This document shows positions 17,118 through 24,271 of a DNA stretch of 64,000 nucleotides, one piece after another (position 1 is the first letter of the stretch; each line of letters opens with the position of its first letter). Origin of the DNA: Hoeflea algicola. GTDB taxonomy: Bacteria; Pseudomonadota; Alphaproteobacteria; Rhizobiales; Rhizobiaceae. The notes under the pieces were generated by a model. The model did no database searches and was not told the origin of the DNA. It worked only from the letters and a program-made list of their open reading frames with translations. A program made the position numbers and the translations under genes. The DNA lies in contig NZ_JAOVZR010000001.1 in the NCBI RefSeq assembly GCF_026619415.1, positions 4,014,501 to 4,078,500 on the forward strand, read 5' to 3'.

Positions 17118-17242
17118 GTCCGTTGCTCCTTGTCTCGGTTTCGAATTCGCTATATGGTGTTTATATCGCCATTGATTCGCCACGTCAATAGAAATCGACA
17201 TAAAAACTCGATTTCGCGATACACCACACAGAGGAGACCACA
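17118..17242. promoter_or_regulatory. divergent promoter/operator region of the element
   Basis: It separates the leftward 107-residue gene from the rightward XRE repressor. A perfect inverted repeat, GAAATCGA (17191-17198) and TCGATTTC (17208-17215) with a 9-base AT-rich spacer, is the best operator candidate. GGTGT and ACACC blocks lie around it. An AGAGGAG ribosome-binding site precedes ATG 17243. Confidence 0.6.
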
Positions 17243-17464
17243 ATGAAGCCAGCACAAAGCAGGATGGCCAGATCGGCATTGAGGATAGGAATAAAGGATC
17301 TTGCCGAGACGGCTAAGGTATCTACCAACACCATCACACGTTTCGAATCCGGTGAGGTATTAAGGGAGCGGACCGTCGAAGACATCCAGCGAGCCTATGA
17401 AACTGCAGGAGTCAGGTTCATCAGTGAAGATGGATGGATCGGCACCATGATCCGGGACGCCTAA
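17243..17464 (+). CDS. XRE-family helix-turn-helix repressor
   Basis: A 73-residue Cro/CI-like DNA-binding protein. Helices 2 and 3 are IGIKDLAETAKVSTNTITRF followed by ESGEVLRERTVEDIQRAYET, a standard XRE domain. The C-terminal GVRFISEDGWIGTMIRDA is the tail common to small single-domain regulators. There is no peptidase or ligand domain, so it is not expected to be cleaved in an SOS response; induction would need an antirepressor. That fits a satellite induced by helper-phage proteins. It is divergent from the early gene and next to a dyad operator. Confidence 0.88.
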   Translation: MKPAQSRMARSALRIGIKDLAETAKVSTNTITRFESGEVLRERTVEDIQRAYETAGVRFISEDGWIGTMIRDA

Positions 17465-17549
17465 GAGTACCCTTCAAAATAGAACGCACCCCCATGGACA
17501 ACCGGCATCGGGGGTGCGATGGTTTTGGGGAATAATGGGGAGAGTGGAA

Positions 17550-17837
17550 ATGGGCAAGCGTGAAGACTTTTTGTTCGTCGTCCAAACGGCATTGATAGTG
17601 AACACCGTTCGCCTCGCGACAGATGGTGATCGCGATCCAGGCGCTGTGGCGAATTTCTCGACCACGCATGCGTTATCTCAGTTGCAGACCGCCCTAGATG
17701 TCGCCGACCGAATACCAATTGATATGACGGCATACGAAGCGGGAAACGAATTTTGTAGCTATTTCTTCTCCAACTTGCGTGATCAGGAGCCGGAGGGAAA
17801 CAAGCCGCAGCTACCGCATTGGTGCGGTCGCTTCTAA
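17550..17837 (+). CDS. hypothetical protein downstream of the repressor
   Basis: A 95-residue protein. ATG 17550 is preceded by GGGGAGAGTGGAA, a usable ribosome-binding site. The sequence KREDFLFVVQTALIVNTVRL and the following amphipathic helices look like a genuine folded protein with no known domain. It is co-oriented with the repressor (85-base gap), so it is probably expressed in the integrated state. Its stop overlaps the convergent stop of the next gene by 4 bases. Genes in this position in phages and satellites are often exclusion or immunity functions; no direct evidence here. Confidence 0.6.
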   Translation: MGKREDFLFVVQTALIVNTVRLATDGDRDPGAVANFSTTHALSQLQTALDVADRIPIDMTAYEAGNEFCSYFFSNLRDQEPEGNKPQLPHWCGRF

Positions 17838-18181
17838 CCCAACCCCGCGATTCCCAATCCCGCCAATTCCATCGTCTCACCAATAACCCGCCGCAACCCC
17901 GCGTCGTCTGAATCTCCGTCGATTTTCTCGTGGTAGGCAACCGCGGCCGCGGTCACGGCCTGACGATCATCGTAGTCCAAGCCAACCGACGTCAGGCTCA
18001 TTCCATTGTTCTGTACGTGCCGCGTGAAGGGCATGCCGATCCGGTAGCCATCGCCATCACGCGCGAACAGTGCGGCCCGAACCGTGACGCCACGAATCCT
18101 GAAATTGAATGATGCGATACCGGCGCCGTCATGAGCGAGCGGTTGCCAGCGTGTGATTTCGATTTGGTTCTGCATTTTCAT
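17834..18181 (-). CDS. hypothetical protein, paralogue of the 18178 gene
   Basis: A 115-residue protein starting MKMQNQIEITRWQPL. It shares length, layout and short motifs with its upstream neighbour: a beta-rich N-terminal part (IASFNFRIRGVTVRAALFAR against VATFSINIGPLRISDCAIFE), then YRIGMPFTRH against LAASIPRSRA, and the common DDAGLRRVI/DDAGVRRVV ending. The pair is therefore a tandem duplication. It ends the rightmost-to-leftward structural operon. Function unknown. Confidence 0.7.
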   Translation of the reverse strand: MKMQNQIEITRWQPLAHDGAGIASFNFRIRGVTVRAALFARDGDGYRIGMPFTRHVQNNGMSLTSVGLDYDDRQAVTAAAVAYHEKIDGDSDDAGLRRVIGETMELAGLGIAGLG

Positions 18182-18525
18182 GATCCAACTCCTTTTGCCG
18201 TCACCCACTCGGATTTCACGACGCGCCGCACACCGGCATCGTCAGGTTCTTCTTGCGGCTCGTTGCTGCTCATCATGCCTGCGTGCGCGGCAAGCGCCAC
18301 CGACTGGAATTTGGCATAGTCTTCGTGTTCCCTAAATTTCACGAGCTTCCCGCCGGCCCGTGAGCGGGGGATAGATGCCGCCAACGTGCCGTCATCATGT
18401 TCGAAGATGGCGCAGTCGGAGATGCGAAGCGGTCCGATGTTGATTGAAAAGGTGGCGACGACTGGACTTCCGCCGCCTGGTTTCCGTTCAATCAGTTCCA
18501 TTGTTGAAATTTTGATGTCTAGCAT
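18178..18525 (-). CDS. hypothetical protein, paralogue of the 17834 gene
   Basis: A 115-residue protein starting MLDIKISTMELIERKPGGGS, 2 bases after the terminase large-subunit stop and overlapping the next start by 4 bases. The middle (GPLRISDCAIFEHDDGTLAA) has a beta-sheet pattern a little like SpoVG-type proteins, but the likeness is weak. It belongs to the packaging transcript by position. Confidence 0.7.
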   Translation of the reverse strand: MLDIKISTMELIERKPGGGSPVVATFSINIGPLRISDCAIFEHDDGTLAASIPRSRAGGKLVKFREHEDYAKFQSVALAAHAGMMSSNEPQEEPDDAGVRRVVKSEWVTAKGVGS

Positions 18526-18527
18526 GT

Positions 18528-20297
18528 TCAGTTCCTTTGGCCGGTGGCCCATTTGCTTTGCACAATGCGCGGCCGCGCCGGCATTTGTGGTTCGGATTTC
18601 AATTCGCTTTCGCGTCTGTCCCAATTCAGGTTGAGAACCTTGTAGGCTGCGGTTGCATAGACAACGCAGTCGAGCGCCTCGTGTCGGCGGCCAGATACCG
18701 GCACGAACTCACGTATCGGCACGCCCTTTTTGTAGCGTACCGTCATGCGTTCGCCGGTAAGCTGTTCGAACCAGTCAAGATCCAAGTCATTCGAGAACTT
18801 GAAGTGCTGGCCGGTCTTCAGTCGGTCGAACAAGGCCGTCTTCAGCCCGTCAACGCCGACGATCCACAACGTGCCCTTTTTCTGTTTGCTGGCCGTGATG
18901 GCTGGCCGACTTCCTCCAACGCCCTTGATGGCCATGATGCGCCGCCTGGCGCGCGGGAACGCGAACGCATACGCGGCATCCATTGTCGTGCCATCGCCAG
19001 CATCAATGCACGCCGCATCAACGCCAATGGTGCCGCCGAACGGGTGACGCCAACGGGTGCGCAGCAGTTCGTCCAGGTCGGTCCAGGTGCCGCCATCGTC
19101 CCATCTGCCCCATATGATGCTGTGGCCTAGAACGTGCGCAACGCCGTGCCGATCCCAACCGATAAACGTGATTTCGATGCGGTCATGCTGCAAATCACAG
19201 CCGGCGGTGATCGCCAGAACAGACTCAGGAATCGCATCAAGGCCAAACGGCAAGCGACTATCGAACAGCGTCACCTCGTCCAGTTCTTCGCCACCGTCGC
19301 CAGTGCCTTCGGCCAAAATCGTGTTGATGAAAGTCCGAAGGTCTTCGGGGTCTTTTTTCGCCTGCAGGAATTCAGCGGCAAGCTTGCCCCAGGCCACGTT
19401 CTCGAGCGGGCTGATTAGCGCGTTGATCTGGAAGCCGGCGTGGCCTTTGACTTCCGGCGCAGTAGCGCGCCAACGCCCCGCGGCTAGCATTCCAAGCTTA
19501 TGCTTTTCATCAATCACCGAACCGCAACACGGGGCACAATAATACGCCTCAGACGGCTTGCCTTCCGGCCATTGGATGTCTTTCCACATAATCACGTTGT
19601 GCTCGCCGCATTCCGGGCAAGGCACTTCGAAAATCCGTTTGTCTGATTGTTCGTAAGAGCGCAGCACGTTCGACGTGACGGCATCGACAGGCGTGCTGCC
19701 CATGACGATCTTTCGATCCGGAAACGACAGTGTCCGTTTTTCCGCAAGCAGGATCGGCGAACCTTCCGCACCGGGCGGCATCGCGTCGGCTTCATCGATA
19801 AAAAGGACGCGGACATTGTGCCGGCGAAGATTGCGCGGTGATTTTGATGCAACGATTTTCAGCGATCCGCCTGGGAAACGGCGGGACAGCATGGTGTCGC
19901 GTGCACCCTCTGCGCTATCACCTGCAAGCAATCCGGAAAGCGTCGGACTTGCCGCGAAAATTGGCTCGATGTCCGATACTAGGTAATCGCGGCAATCGTC
20001 GTCGGTTGGAAGGACGGCAAGGATGGGTGCCGGGTCGTTGGCGATGAACGATGCAATCGCGCTGGTCAGCAGGGTCGTAAAGCCAACGCGAACCGGCTTT
20101 ACCAGCGTGACGCGCTCAATCGCCGGATCCGAAATGGTGTCGGCGATTTCCTTTTGATACTCATAGAGACTGACCCGGCCGGGCAATGCCGACACTGTTT
20201 CGGGCAGCCTGATTTCTTTTTCAATCCACTTGGACAGCCTCATTCTCGGCGGAGGCTTCGCCGCTTTCAGCGCCTGGCGGCGCATCTGATTCATCAT
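18528..20297 (-). CDS. phage terminase large subunit, GpA type
   Basis: A 589-residue packaging motor and DNA-cutting enzyme of the lambda gpA family. The N-terminal ATPase has the Walker A-like VKPVRVGFTTLL (about residue 70), VRVLFIDEADAMPPG as Walker B, and VMGSTPVDAVTSNVL as the coupling motif. A zinc-ribbon-like CPECGEHNV...CAPCCG follows at about 240-265. The C-terminal nuclease begins GCDLQHDRIEITFIGW with its first metal-binding Asp. I chose ATG 20297; the longer frame to 20399 only overlaps terS further. It uses cos-type packaging by family. Confidence 0.94.
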   Translation of the reverse strand: MMNQMRRQALKAAKPPPRMRLSKWIEKEIRLPETVSALPGRVSLYEYQKEIADTISDPAIERVTLVKPVRVGFTTLLTSAIASFIANDPAPILAVLPTDDDCRDYLVSDIEPIFAASPTLSGLLAGDSAEGARDTMLSRRFPGGSLKIVASKSPRNLRRHNVRVLFIDEADAMPPGAEGSPILLAEKRTLSFPDRKIVMGSTPVDAVTSNVLRSYEQSDKRIFEVPCPECGEHNVIMWKDIQWPEGKPSEAYYCAPCCGSVIDEKHKLGMLAAGRWRATAPEVKGHAGFQINALISPLENVAWGKLAAEFLQAKKDPEDLRTFINTILAEGTGDGGEELDEVTLFDSRLPFGLDAIPESVLAITAGCDLQHDRIEITFIGWDRHGVAHVLGHSIIWGRWDDGGTWTDLDELLRTRWRHPFGGTIGVDAACIDAGDGTTMDAAYAFAFPRARRRIMAIKGVGGSRPAITASKQKKGTLWIVGVDGLKTALFDRLKTGQHFKFSNDLDLDWFEQLTGERMTVRYKKGVPIREFVPVSGRRHEALDCVVYATAAYKVLNLNWDRRESELKSEPQMPARPRIVQSKWATGQRN

Positions 20298-20727
20298 TGG
20301 ATATCGCCTCCAGGGCGTCTCGGATCTCGCGATCGATAATTTCGATTTCGGCTGTGCCAAAGGTGCTTGCGCGGCGCCGGCAACGGGACGGGACGGCAAG
20401 CATTGCGCTGCGGACCGTGCCTATGATGCCTTGCCATTCCCGAACGACATCGGCGGCCCGCACCATTTCAGCGCGGGTTGTTGCGTTCTTCAGCGCGTGA
20501 CCATCGGCTTGTTCAGCGGCCAGGCGGGCGCGCTCTTTGTCGAGGTCGAGGGTTACGGCAGCGCCGGCTGCTTTGCCGCTGGCCGCGGCGAGCATGTTCT
20601 GGATAGTTGCGGCAGCGTCGTAGGTTCCCGGCGCCACGCGGACGGCCTTGCCCTCGTGTGCCATCTGGTTCAATCGGCGCACCGATATGCCAAGCATCAG
20701 CGCTAGCTGTGCAGCTTTCATGTCCAT
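20221..20727 (-). CDS. phage terminase small subunit, Nu1-like
   Basis: A 168-residue protein with a Nu1-type winged helix-turn-helix at the N-terminus (MDMKAAQLALMLGISVRRLN, then HEGKAVRVAPGTYDAAATIQ) and a central coiled-coil helix (DKERARLAAEQADGHALKN). This is the family that binds cos and recruits the large subunit. The gene overlaps terL by about 77 bases. Its presence is notable because PICIs use their own small terminase to direct packaging to their own DNA. Confidence 0.88.
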   Translation of the reverse strand: MDMKAAQLALMLGISVRRLNQMAHEGKAVRVAPGTYDAAATIQNMLAAASGKAAGAAVTLDLDKERARLAAEQADGHALKNATTRAEMVRAADVVREWQGIIGTVRSAMLAVPSRCRRRASTFGTAEIEIIDREIRDALEAISNDESDAPPGAESGEASAENEAVQVD

Positions 20728-21221
20728 GATGAGCCTTTGATTTAGGTAGGAAACGCTATAGGAATTTATTCAGCGTGTGAGGTTCTGGGATTTCCCGCCC
20801 GCAAGGCCGCCTAGGCTGGGGAGTACCTTTTCCCACCGACCATCGGTTTTGCCATTAGTTCGAGCCGTCCGAAACCGCGCCGCGAGATAGTACGTGGAGG
20901 CACAACGTGAGCATCTGCCTGACTGTATCGGCGATAGCCCTTGGCATAACAAGTATCTCTATATGTTGTGATGGTATCTTTGTTTACGCCTCTTCGATGG
21001 GAGGTCCTCCCTTAACGTCATCGTTGTCCACACAAAATTGTCGTGCTAACCACTCACTCGCTTCTCCACCCAGTCGGCGAGATAGCAGCGTTGGGTTCAA
21101 CGGTATGCCCGGCGGTTGACGGCTTGAAGCAGTCAAGCAAACTGACACGAAGCCAAAAGCACTTCTGTCACGGAAACGGGTTAAATCAGCGCCGTTTCAA
21201 CTGAGGAACTCCAAACAATAG
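20728..21221. other. non-coding gap upstream of terS, possible cos region
   Basis: A stretch of 494 bases separates the cargo operon from terS. The ORFs are unconvincing. In lambda-like phages cos lies next to the small-terminase gene, and this is the only long free interval there. A GGGAGGTCCTCCC palindrome is at 20999-21011, and GGGATTTCCCGCCC is at 20788-20801. I cannot identify a cos site by sequence alone. Confidence 0.4.
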
Positions 21222-21707
21222 TCACTCCGTCGCCCTAGGACTTAATGCACACGCTGACATAGGTAATGCGTTTGCGGATGTTGCGTCGATGGTCTCAGCC
21301 CATGCGTCAGATGCGATCAACTCAAGCAGATCAAAATTTTCATTTGGCCAACGTTTTACCGCTGCGTGCGCTGGATTGTCTTCCTCAGGAAGATGTTCGA
21401 TCCTGAGTTTGACTCCCGCTTCATTTTCCATCGTCGACTTAATGCTTCCAACATTCGCCAATGCAAAACGTGCCTTTCCTCCGACTCTGATACTGCCACG
21501 TATTGCTTCAATTGCGCATCGAAGCGATTCGTCAGGTAATCCATCGAAGTATTCGCACCAAGTGACCGAGAGATAGTTCTCTTCGTCCCGCAAATAGAAA
21601 GCTGACGGTAACACACCGAGCACATTCTGATCATCATCCTTCCGAAGGTGAGACCAGCCAACATAGCGAAGCATGCGCTCATGATCGTGTAGATACCTAC
21701 TTGGCAT
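21222..21707 (-). CDS. cargo operon gene 3, hypothetical protein
   Basis: A 161-residue protein, unrecognised. It begins MPSRYLHDHERMLRYVGWSH and contains YLSVTWCEYFDGLPDESLRC and HAAVKRWPNENFDLLELIA. The look is of a soluble alpha/beta protein with conserved Trp, His and acidic residues. The start overlaps the stop of gene 2 by 11 bases, so the three genes are co-translated. Composition is more AT-rich than the flanking structural genes. Confidence 0.7.
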   Translation of the reverse strand: MPSRYLHDHERMLRYVGWSHLRKDDDQNVLGVLPSAFYLRDEENYLSVTWCEYFDGLPDESLRCAIEAIRGSIRVGGKARFALANVGSIKSTMENEAGVKLRIEHLPEEDNPAHAAVKRWPNENFDLLELIASDAWAETIDATSANALPMSACALSPRATE

Positions 21708-22311
21708 GTTTCAGCCAAATCTCAGGATTATAAGGAGTAAGAACATTTGCCAGTCGTTCTATTCCACCCTCGCCAGCTGCACGTTCGGTACTTCCGTCAG
21801 CCAGCGTCCTGGCGAGCACCCATCGAACCCGATCACCTTCAAGGCATTCTACGGTCAAGCGGTTCGGACCAGTAGTCCATGCGGCCAAGAGCGTTTTACG
21901 GTTTGACGCCCCCAATCCTGGTCGCCTTTCGGCACGCAGGGTGAGAAGCATTCTAATAAGGGTTTTTGCTGACCCAAAAGTTGGCGCAGGATCACGAGTG
22001 TCCCACTCATCGGAATCCAGAATGCTGTCGATCTGCATAAACAGATTATCAATCCAGTCCCGTTTCAAATGCATAGACACCTGCGAAACGAAAATCTTAA
22101 ATTTCGATCTTGCATCAAAAAGTTGCGATGCGATGTCTGATCCGCCAGAGTCTTGGCTTTCGGCAAGTTGCTCATCTATGCGCAGGCTTTCAAACGCCTG
22201 ATCGATTGCGCTGGCGTTACCGATACCTTTGACAATTGACGGCCGAAATGCGTTAAAAGCCGGCAATTTTGTACTGAGATGAAGATTATTCAATTGAAGA
22301 GCGTCCTGCAT
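21697..22311 (-). CDS. cargo operon gene 2, hypothetical protein
   Basis: A 204-residue protein starting MQDALQLNNLHLSTKLPAFN, overlapping gene 1 by 22 bases. It appears mainly helical in the middle (FVSQVSMHLKRDWIDNLFMQ) and has a small beta-rich C-terminal domain (NRLTVECLEGDRVRWVLART). No family recognised. The low GC and the long overlaps tie it to its two neighbours as one transferred unit. Confidence 0.7.
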   Translation of the reverse strand: MQDALQLNNLHLSTKLPAFNAFRPSIVKGIGNASAIDQAFESLRIDEQLAESQDSGGSDIASQLFDARSKFKIFVSQVSMHLKRDWIDNLFMQIDSILDSDEWDTRDPAPTFGSAKTLIRMLLTLRAERRPGLGASNRKTLLAAWTTGPNRLTVECLEGDRVRWVLARTLADGSTERAAGEGGIERLANVLTPYNPEIWLKHAK

Positions 22312-23009
22312 TTGTCAGTAATCGAAGTCTCAAATATATGGTTCTTAATTCCTCGCATTTCATCGAGCTTCGCTAGAATTTCATTTTCTCGCATCGGAAT
22401 ATTTTGCTCTGTTGATAGGTCAATATCTAAAAGGAAAGATAAGCTTTCTGGCACCGGCGACTCTACCGTCGCAGATCTGACCTTGAAGAGGTAGTCCGTG
22501 TCAAGGAATTGCTGCGTAGATTCCAAAGCGAACCCAGTGCCCATTGTTTTTCCATAGAAGGGCAAATGCGGGTACAAGGTAAGATAATCGGACAGCTCAA
22601 CGGTTTGTTCCGGAATATCAATTCTATTAACTGATCTCAGTCCGATCCGTGAAAATTTTCGTTTTACGAAATGCTTAGAAAAAAGCGATAGATCACGCGC
22701 TATACGAGGGCTAAAATCTTCCCATCCATTGTATGGGGCCAGCTGCGCAACGACAATTCGGTTTGTGTGAATGATACAAACCTCAAGTTCATTGTTTGAC
22801 GAGAAACGAATACCAACCATTCGTCTATCTGCATGAACCGTTTGTTCAGGTGACGACTTGAGTTCTATCCGAGCTTGCTGCTCGAACTTCTTGCCTTCAT
22901 AATTATTCTCGAAGATGTGTGCCTTTTTCTCAATTATCTCGTAAGGCACAGGCTCAGAAAAACGAAATTCCACGGTAACTTCAACGATCGGCGGAGCTTC
23001 ATATTTCAA
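22290..23009 (-). CDS. cargo operon gene 1, TIGR04255-like protein
   Basis: A 239-residue protein. From TTG 23009 (GGAGG 7 bases upstream) it begins LKYEAPPIVEVTVEFRFSEP, the hallmark N-terminus of the sporadically distributed TIGR04255 family. It continues with VVAQLAPYNGWEDFSPRIAR and RIGLRSVNRIDIPEQTVELS, which also fit. An alternative start at 23063 would add 18 residues and run into the dyad at 23044-23060, so I prefer TTG. The family's biochemical function is unknown to me. Its patchy distribution and association with mobile DNA suit a defence or conflict role (inference). Confidence 0.75.
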   Translation of the reverse strand: MKYEAPPIVEVTVEFRFSEPVPYEIIEKKAHIFENNYEGKKFEQQARIELKSSPEQTVHADRRMVGIRFSSNNELEVCIIHTNRIVVAQLAPYNGWEDFSPRIARDLSLFSKHFVKRKFSRIGLRSVNRIDIPEQTVELSDYLTLYPHLPFYGKTMGTGFALESTQQFLDTDYLFKVRSATVESPVPESLSFLLDIDLSTEQNIPMRENEILAKLDEMRGIKNHIFETSITDKCRTLFN

Positions 23010-23043
23010 CTCGAGACCTCCAATCACAGTGAATAAATTCGCT

Positions 23044-23060
23044 TGTATCCTATGGATACA
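23044..23060. promoter_or_regulatory. perfect dyad upstream of the cargo operon
   Basis: TGTATCC, three bases, GGATACA: a perfect 7-base inverted repeat 35 bases before the TTG start of the cargo operon and a few bases after the stop of the last connector-region gene. Position and symmetry suggest an operator or a promoter-proximal regulator site that lets the cargo be expressed apart from the late genes. Confidence 0.5.
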
Positions 23061-23066
23061 CACATG

Positions 23067-23291
23067 TCACGATTCGCTAGCGACGACAGAAATATCATCG
23101 CCGTTGACGACAAAAGTTCGAGCGAGTTGAAAAAATGCGCTGATATGAGCGCAATTATCAAGCCCGTGTATCGCATGAAATGCCTCCATAGCGGATAACA
23201 CCTTAGTCACTTTCGTTTGGCGGCTCAGTGCGCGAGTGGATTTGAGAAGCACCCAATCAGCTATTGCCGCCGTTTTGTCGGTGATGTGCAT
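23067..23291 (-). CDS. hypothetical protein at end of connector genes
   Basis: A 74-residue protein starting MHITDKTAAIADWVLLKSTR, 2 bases after the FII-like gene stop. It is helical and basic in the middle. Its place after the head-tail joining genes suggests a neck or completion protein, or a small regulator; no domain is recognised. Confidence 0.6.
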   Translation of the reverse strand: MHITDKTAAIADWVLLKSTRALSRQTKVTKVLSAMEAFHAIHGLDNCAHISAFFQLARTFVVNGDDISVVASES

Positions 23292-23293
23292 GG

Positions 23294-23668
23294 TTAAAGC
23301 TCGTTCAGTTCCGCGACCAGTATGCTCGAGAACCGGTCGGAAACCGATTTGACCTCCCACCACGGCTGCCCGGCGCGATCGCTCGCGCGAACCTTTGTTT
23401 TTTCGGTCGGCGTGTTCGGTATGAACAAATCAGGGTATGCCGCGCGTTCGATGACGAGGGCGGCGTTACCGGCCGACACCCTCGTGATCACCCCGGCGCC
23501 GAGAGAAATTGTTCCTTCCGGCGCCGGATTGTGAATCACGGCCATAATGTCTTGCAACGGGCGATGCGGATCGGTCACGCCATTTTTCATGAACGACAAC
23601 CGAACCGATTCTGAAAAGGCGCGCACGACGACGGCGTCAGTTGCGGCCTCCAATGCGCGCCAATCCAT
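23294..23668 (-). CDS. head-tail joining protein, lambda FII-like
   Basis: A 124-residue protein beginning MDWRALEAATDAVVVRAFSE. The pattern ISLGAGVITRVSAGNAALVI followed by LFIPNTPTEKTKVRASDRAG is like FII-type connector proteins (small beta-barrel, about 120 residues) that make the tail-binding surface of a filled head. ATG 23668 lies 2 bases after the preceding stop. This is the part of the particle that must fit a borrowed tail if the element is a satellite. Confidence 0.7.
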   Translation of the reverse strand: MDWRALEAATDAVVVRAFSESVRLSFMKNGVTDPHRPLQDIMAVIHNPAPEGTISLGAGVITRVSAGNAALVIERAAYPDLFIPNTPTEKTKVRASDRAGQPWWEVKSVSDRFSSILVAELNEL

Positions 23669-23670
23669 CT

Positions 23671-24045
23671 TTACGCGCCGATTTCGGCTGTGACCTGCGC
23701 GGCCGAAGACAGCGAGAACGGCTGCGACAGCAGCACAGTGCCTGACGCCGAAGGGTTCGCGGCTACGGCCAGATTGACGCCGATCAACTTGTTGCCGGCT
23801 GCTACGCTCGTAGCCAGGCCGGTCGAATTGTCGCGATAAATCGCCAACCCGACGGTGGCCCATGCCTGCGCGGATGTTTTTGCAAGCTCGAAAACGCCTG
23901 TAGTTTTGATATTGACCCTTGCGCTGGACAGGGCGTCCCCGGTGGCAATGCCGATCAGGCCGCCAACGGCGACGATGTCACCCGACGAGACGTTAGCGGG
24001 TGCGGTGACTTCGACGATGTCGCCAGTAGAAGTGAAGTTTTTCAT
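23671..24045 (-). CDS. capsid decoration/cement-like protein, DUF2190 family
   Basis: A 124-residue protein starting MKNFTSTGDIVEVTAPANVS. It has the DUF2190 pattern: GDIVAVGGLIGIATGDALSS, then GVFELAKTSAQAWATVGLAI and a small Ala/Ser-rich end. DUF2190 proteins sit beside major capsid genes and are thought to decorate or stabilise heads. Start ATG 24045 is 1 base after the gpW-like stop. Confidence 0.8.
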   Translation of the reverse strand: MKNFTSTGDIVEVTAPANVSSGDIVAVGGLIGIATGDALSSARVNIKTTGVFELAKTSAQAWATVGLAIYRDNSTGLATSVAAGNKLIGVNLAVAANPSASGTVLLSQPFSLSSAAQVTAEIGA

Positions 24046-24046
24046 T

Positions 24047-24271
24047 TTAGAATCCGTCTGTGAATTGTGGAAGAAAGCGGCGCGGCTTCGTGCCGGACGC
24101 CGTTGCGATTTCGCGATCGATAGCCGCAATTGCTGCGGCCATTTCGGTGTCTGATTTGTATTCGACTTCCCTGCGCGTGCCGCCCGAGTTAAAGACCGTG
24201 CGCAAGTTGCCGGTGGAGCGGGCCGCGACTAGCGCGGCCCTCATCGTTTGAAGTTCGAGAACCGTTGCCAT
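24047..24271 (-). CDS. gpW-like head-tail connector protein
   Basis: A 74-residue protein, MATVLELQTMRAALVAARST, with the family's TVFNSGGTRREVEYKSDTEM and AAAIAAIDREIA. gpW-type proteins plug the portal after DNA packaging and are needed for tail attachment. The ATG overlaps the capsid-fusion stop (ATGA), indicating coupled translation. Confidence 0.85.
   Translation of the reverse strand: MATVLELQTMRAALVAARSTGNLRTVFNSGGTRREVEYKSDTEMAAAIAAIDREIATASGTKPRRFLPQFTDGF

Noticed and set aside
17461..17940. 159-residue minus-strand ORF
   Set aside because: Shadow of the 17550-17837 plus-strand gene, with Arg/Ser/His-rich composition.
20907..21119. Small plus-strand ORF in the terS-upstream gap
   Set aside because: Opposite to all neighbours, no ribosome-binding site and no protein-like pattern beyond one hydrophobic stretch.
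23671..24129. Longer start for the DUF2190 gene at 24129
   Set aside because: The extra residues overlap the gpW-like gene in another frame and do not fit the family; MKNFTSTGDIV at 24045 does.
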